Below are positions 36,550-36,842 of a stretch of DNA of 36,842 bases, piece by piece. The DNA is from Methanobrevibacter sp. (lineage in GTDB: Archaea; Methanobacteriota; Methanobacteria; Methanobacteriales; Methanobacteriaceae): positions 60,699 to 97,540 of the forward strand of contig NZ_JAUNXX010000003.1 in the NCBI RefSeq assembly GCF_030539555.1, in the 5' to 3' direction. Position 1 is the first letter of the stretch. Each line of letters starts with the position of its first letter. A program made the translations under genes and the position numbers. Below the pieces are notes generated by a model. The model was not told where the DNA came from, did not search any database, and was given only the letters and a program-made list of their open reading frames with translations.

Positions 36550-36842
36550 TTATAACTTTAAAGTAGCAACAGACATTGCCTTAAATCCAACATAAACTTC
36601 TTTACCAATACTGAGATTTAATTCTTTTTCAGCAGACAAAGTTATATCAGAATATAAATTAACTCCACCAACATCTATTCTAACACGAATAACTTCATTT
36701 TCAAGCTTCATTTCAACGATTTGACCTTTTAAAATGTTACGGATACTTGATGTTTGAGGTTCCAGCATTAGAAAAATATTATCATAACTAATCAATGCCA
36801 ACAATTTGTCTCCAACTTCATAATTTCTGTTTAAAGGAGCAT
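36550..36842 (-). CDS. Molybdate/tungstate-type ABC transporter ATP-binding protein, C-terminal part (runs off window)
   Basis: The frame is open through the right edge and ends at 36550 (97 codons visible). No ABC motifs lie in the visible part. It matches the C-terminal TOBE/Mop region of ModC/WtpC proteins: a regulatory beta strand pair, the characteristic SSIRNILKGQIVEM stretch, VRVRIDVGG-like IRVRIDVGG, ITLSAEKELNLSIGKEV and VGFKAMSVATLKL at the end. That domain binds the oxyanion and inhibits transport when metal is plentiful. A ModE-like or Mop-only protein is an alternative. The ferredoxin gene follows 21 bases later. Confidence 0.75.
   Translation of the reverse strand, partial: APLNRNYEVGDKLLALISYDNIFLMLEPQTSSIRNILKGQIVEMKLENEVIRVRIDVGGVNLYSDITLSAEKELNLSIGKEVYVGFKAMSVATLKL

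Overview
The window is AT-rich archaeal DNA from the order Methanobacteriales, most likely Methanobrevibacter or a close relative. The evidence is an F420-dependent methylene-H4MPT dehydrogenase (Mtd), a pair of Mur-ligase-family genes of the pseudomurein type, archaeal replication factor C subunits, Hef, a Kae1-Bud32 fusion, and ribosome binding sites of the form GGTGA followed 4-5 nt later by the start codon. The species assignment is inference; no search was run.

Layout. 1-304: the truncated 5' end of a TIR-domain gene (minus strand). 639-4293: nadE, apparently starting at ATT, then leuS. 4618-7074: a DUF4013-type membrane protein, a decayed reading frame, an acyltransferase-3 membrane protein and a 76-residue membrane protein. 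7114-8667: a solo tnpB with its terminal hairpin, plus a second palindromic element in a 650-base non-coding stretch. 8964-10664: an M48 protease with an EF-hand loop and a tRNA m1A methyltransferase (minus). 10812-13283: rfcS-rfcL. 13273-15101: an uncharacterised gene, aroE and a RhuM remnant (minus). 15325-19620: hisS, hisI, a PIN-ATPase-KH protein and a TIM-barrel protein (plus). 19617-21935: hef (minus). 22055-24956: two Mur ligases (minus), with a palindromic repeat in front of them.

25181-30314 reads as one minus-strand operon: kae1-bud32, rdgB, rps15, recJ-like and the aconitase-X subunit of phosphomevalonate dehydratase. It mixes tRNA modification, nucleotide-pool cleaning, translation, nuclease and isoprenoid functions. 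30404-31967: an uncharacterised gene translationally coupled to a CobT-like protein. 31991-34294: a secreted protein, uppP and ilvE (minus). 34420-34491: tRNA-Val(TAC). 34760-35587: mtd. 35710-36842: hisB, a 2[4Fe-4S] ferredoxin and the C-terminus of a molybdate/tungstate-type ABC ATPase (minus).

Most of the window is core metabolism and information processing. Accessory DNA is limited to the TIR fragment, the tnpB region, the RhuM remnant and a small family of palindromic repeats. One repeat copy lies in the leader of the Mur ligase operon. I see no CRISPR array, phage module or complete new defence system. The least explained items are the two-part palindromic repeat family, the ATT start of nadE, the EF-hand in the membrane protease, and several uncharacterised genes.
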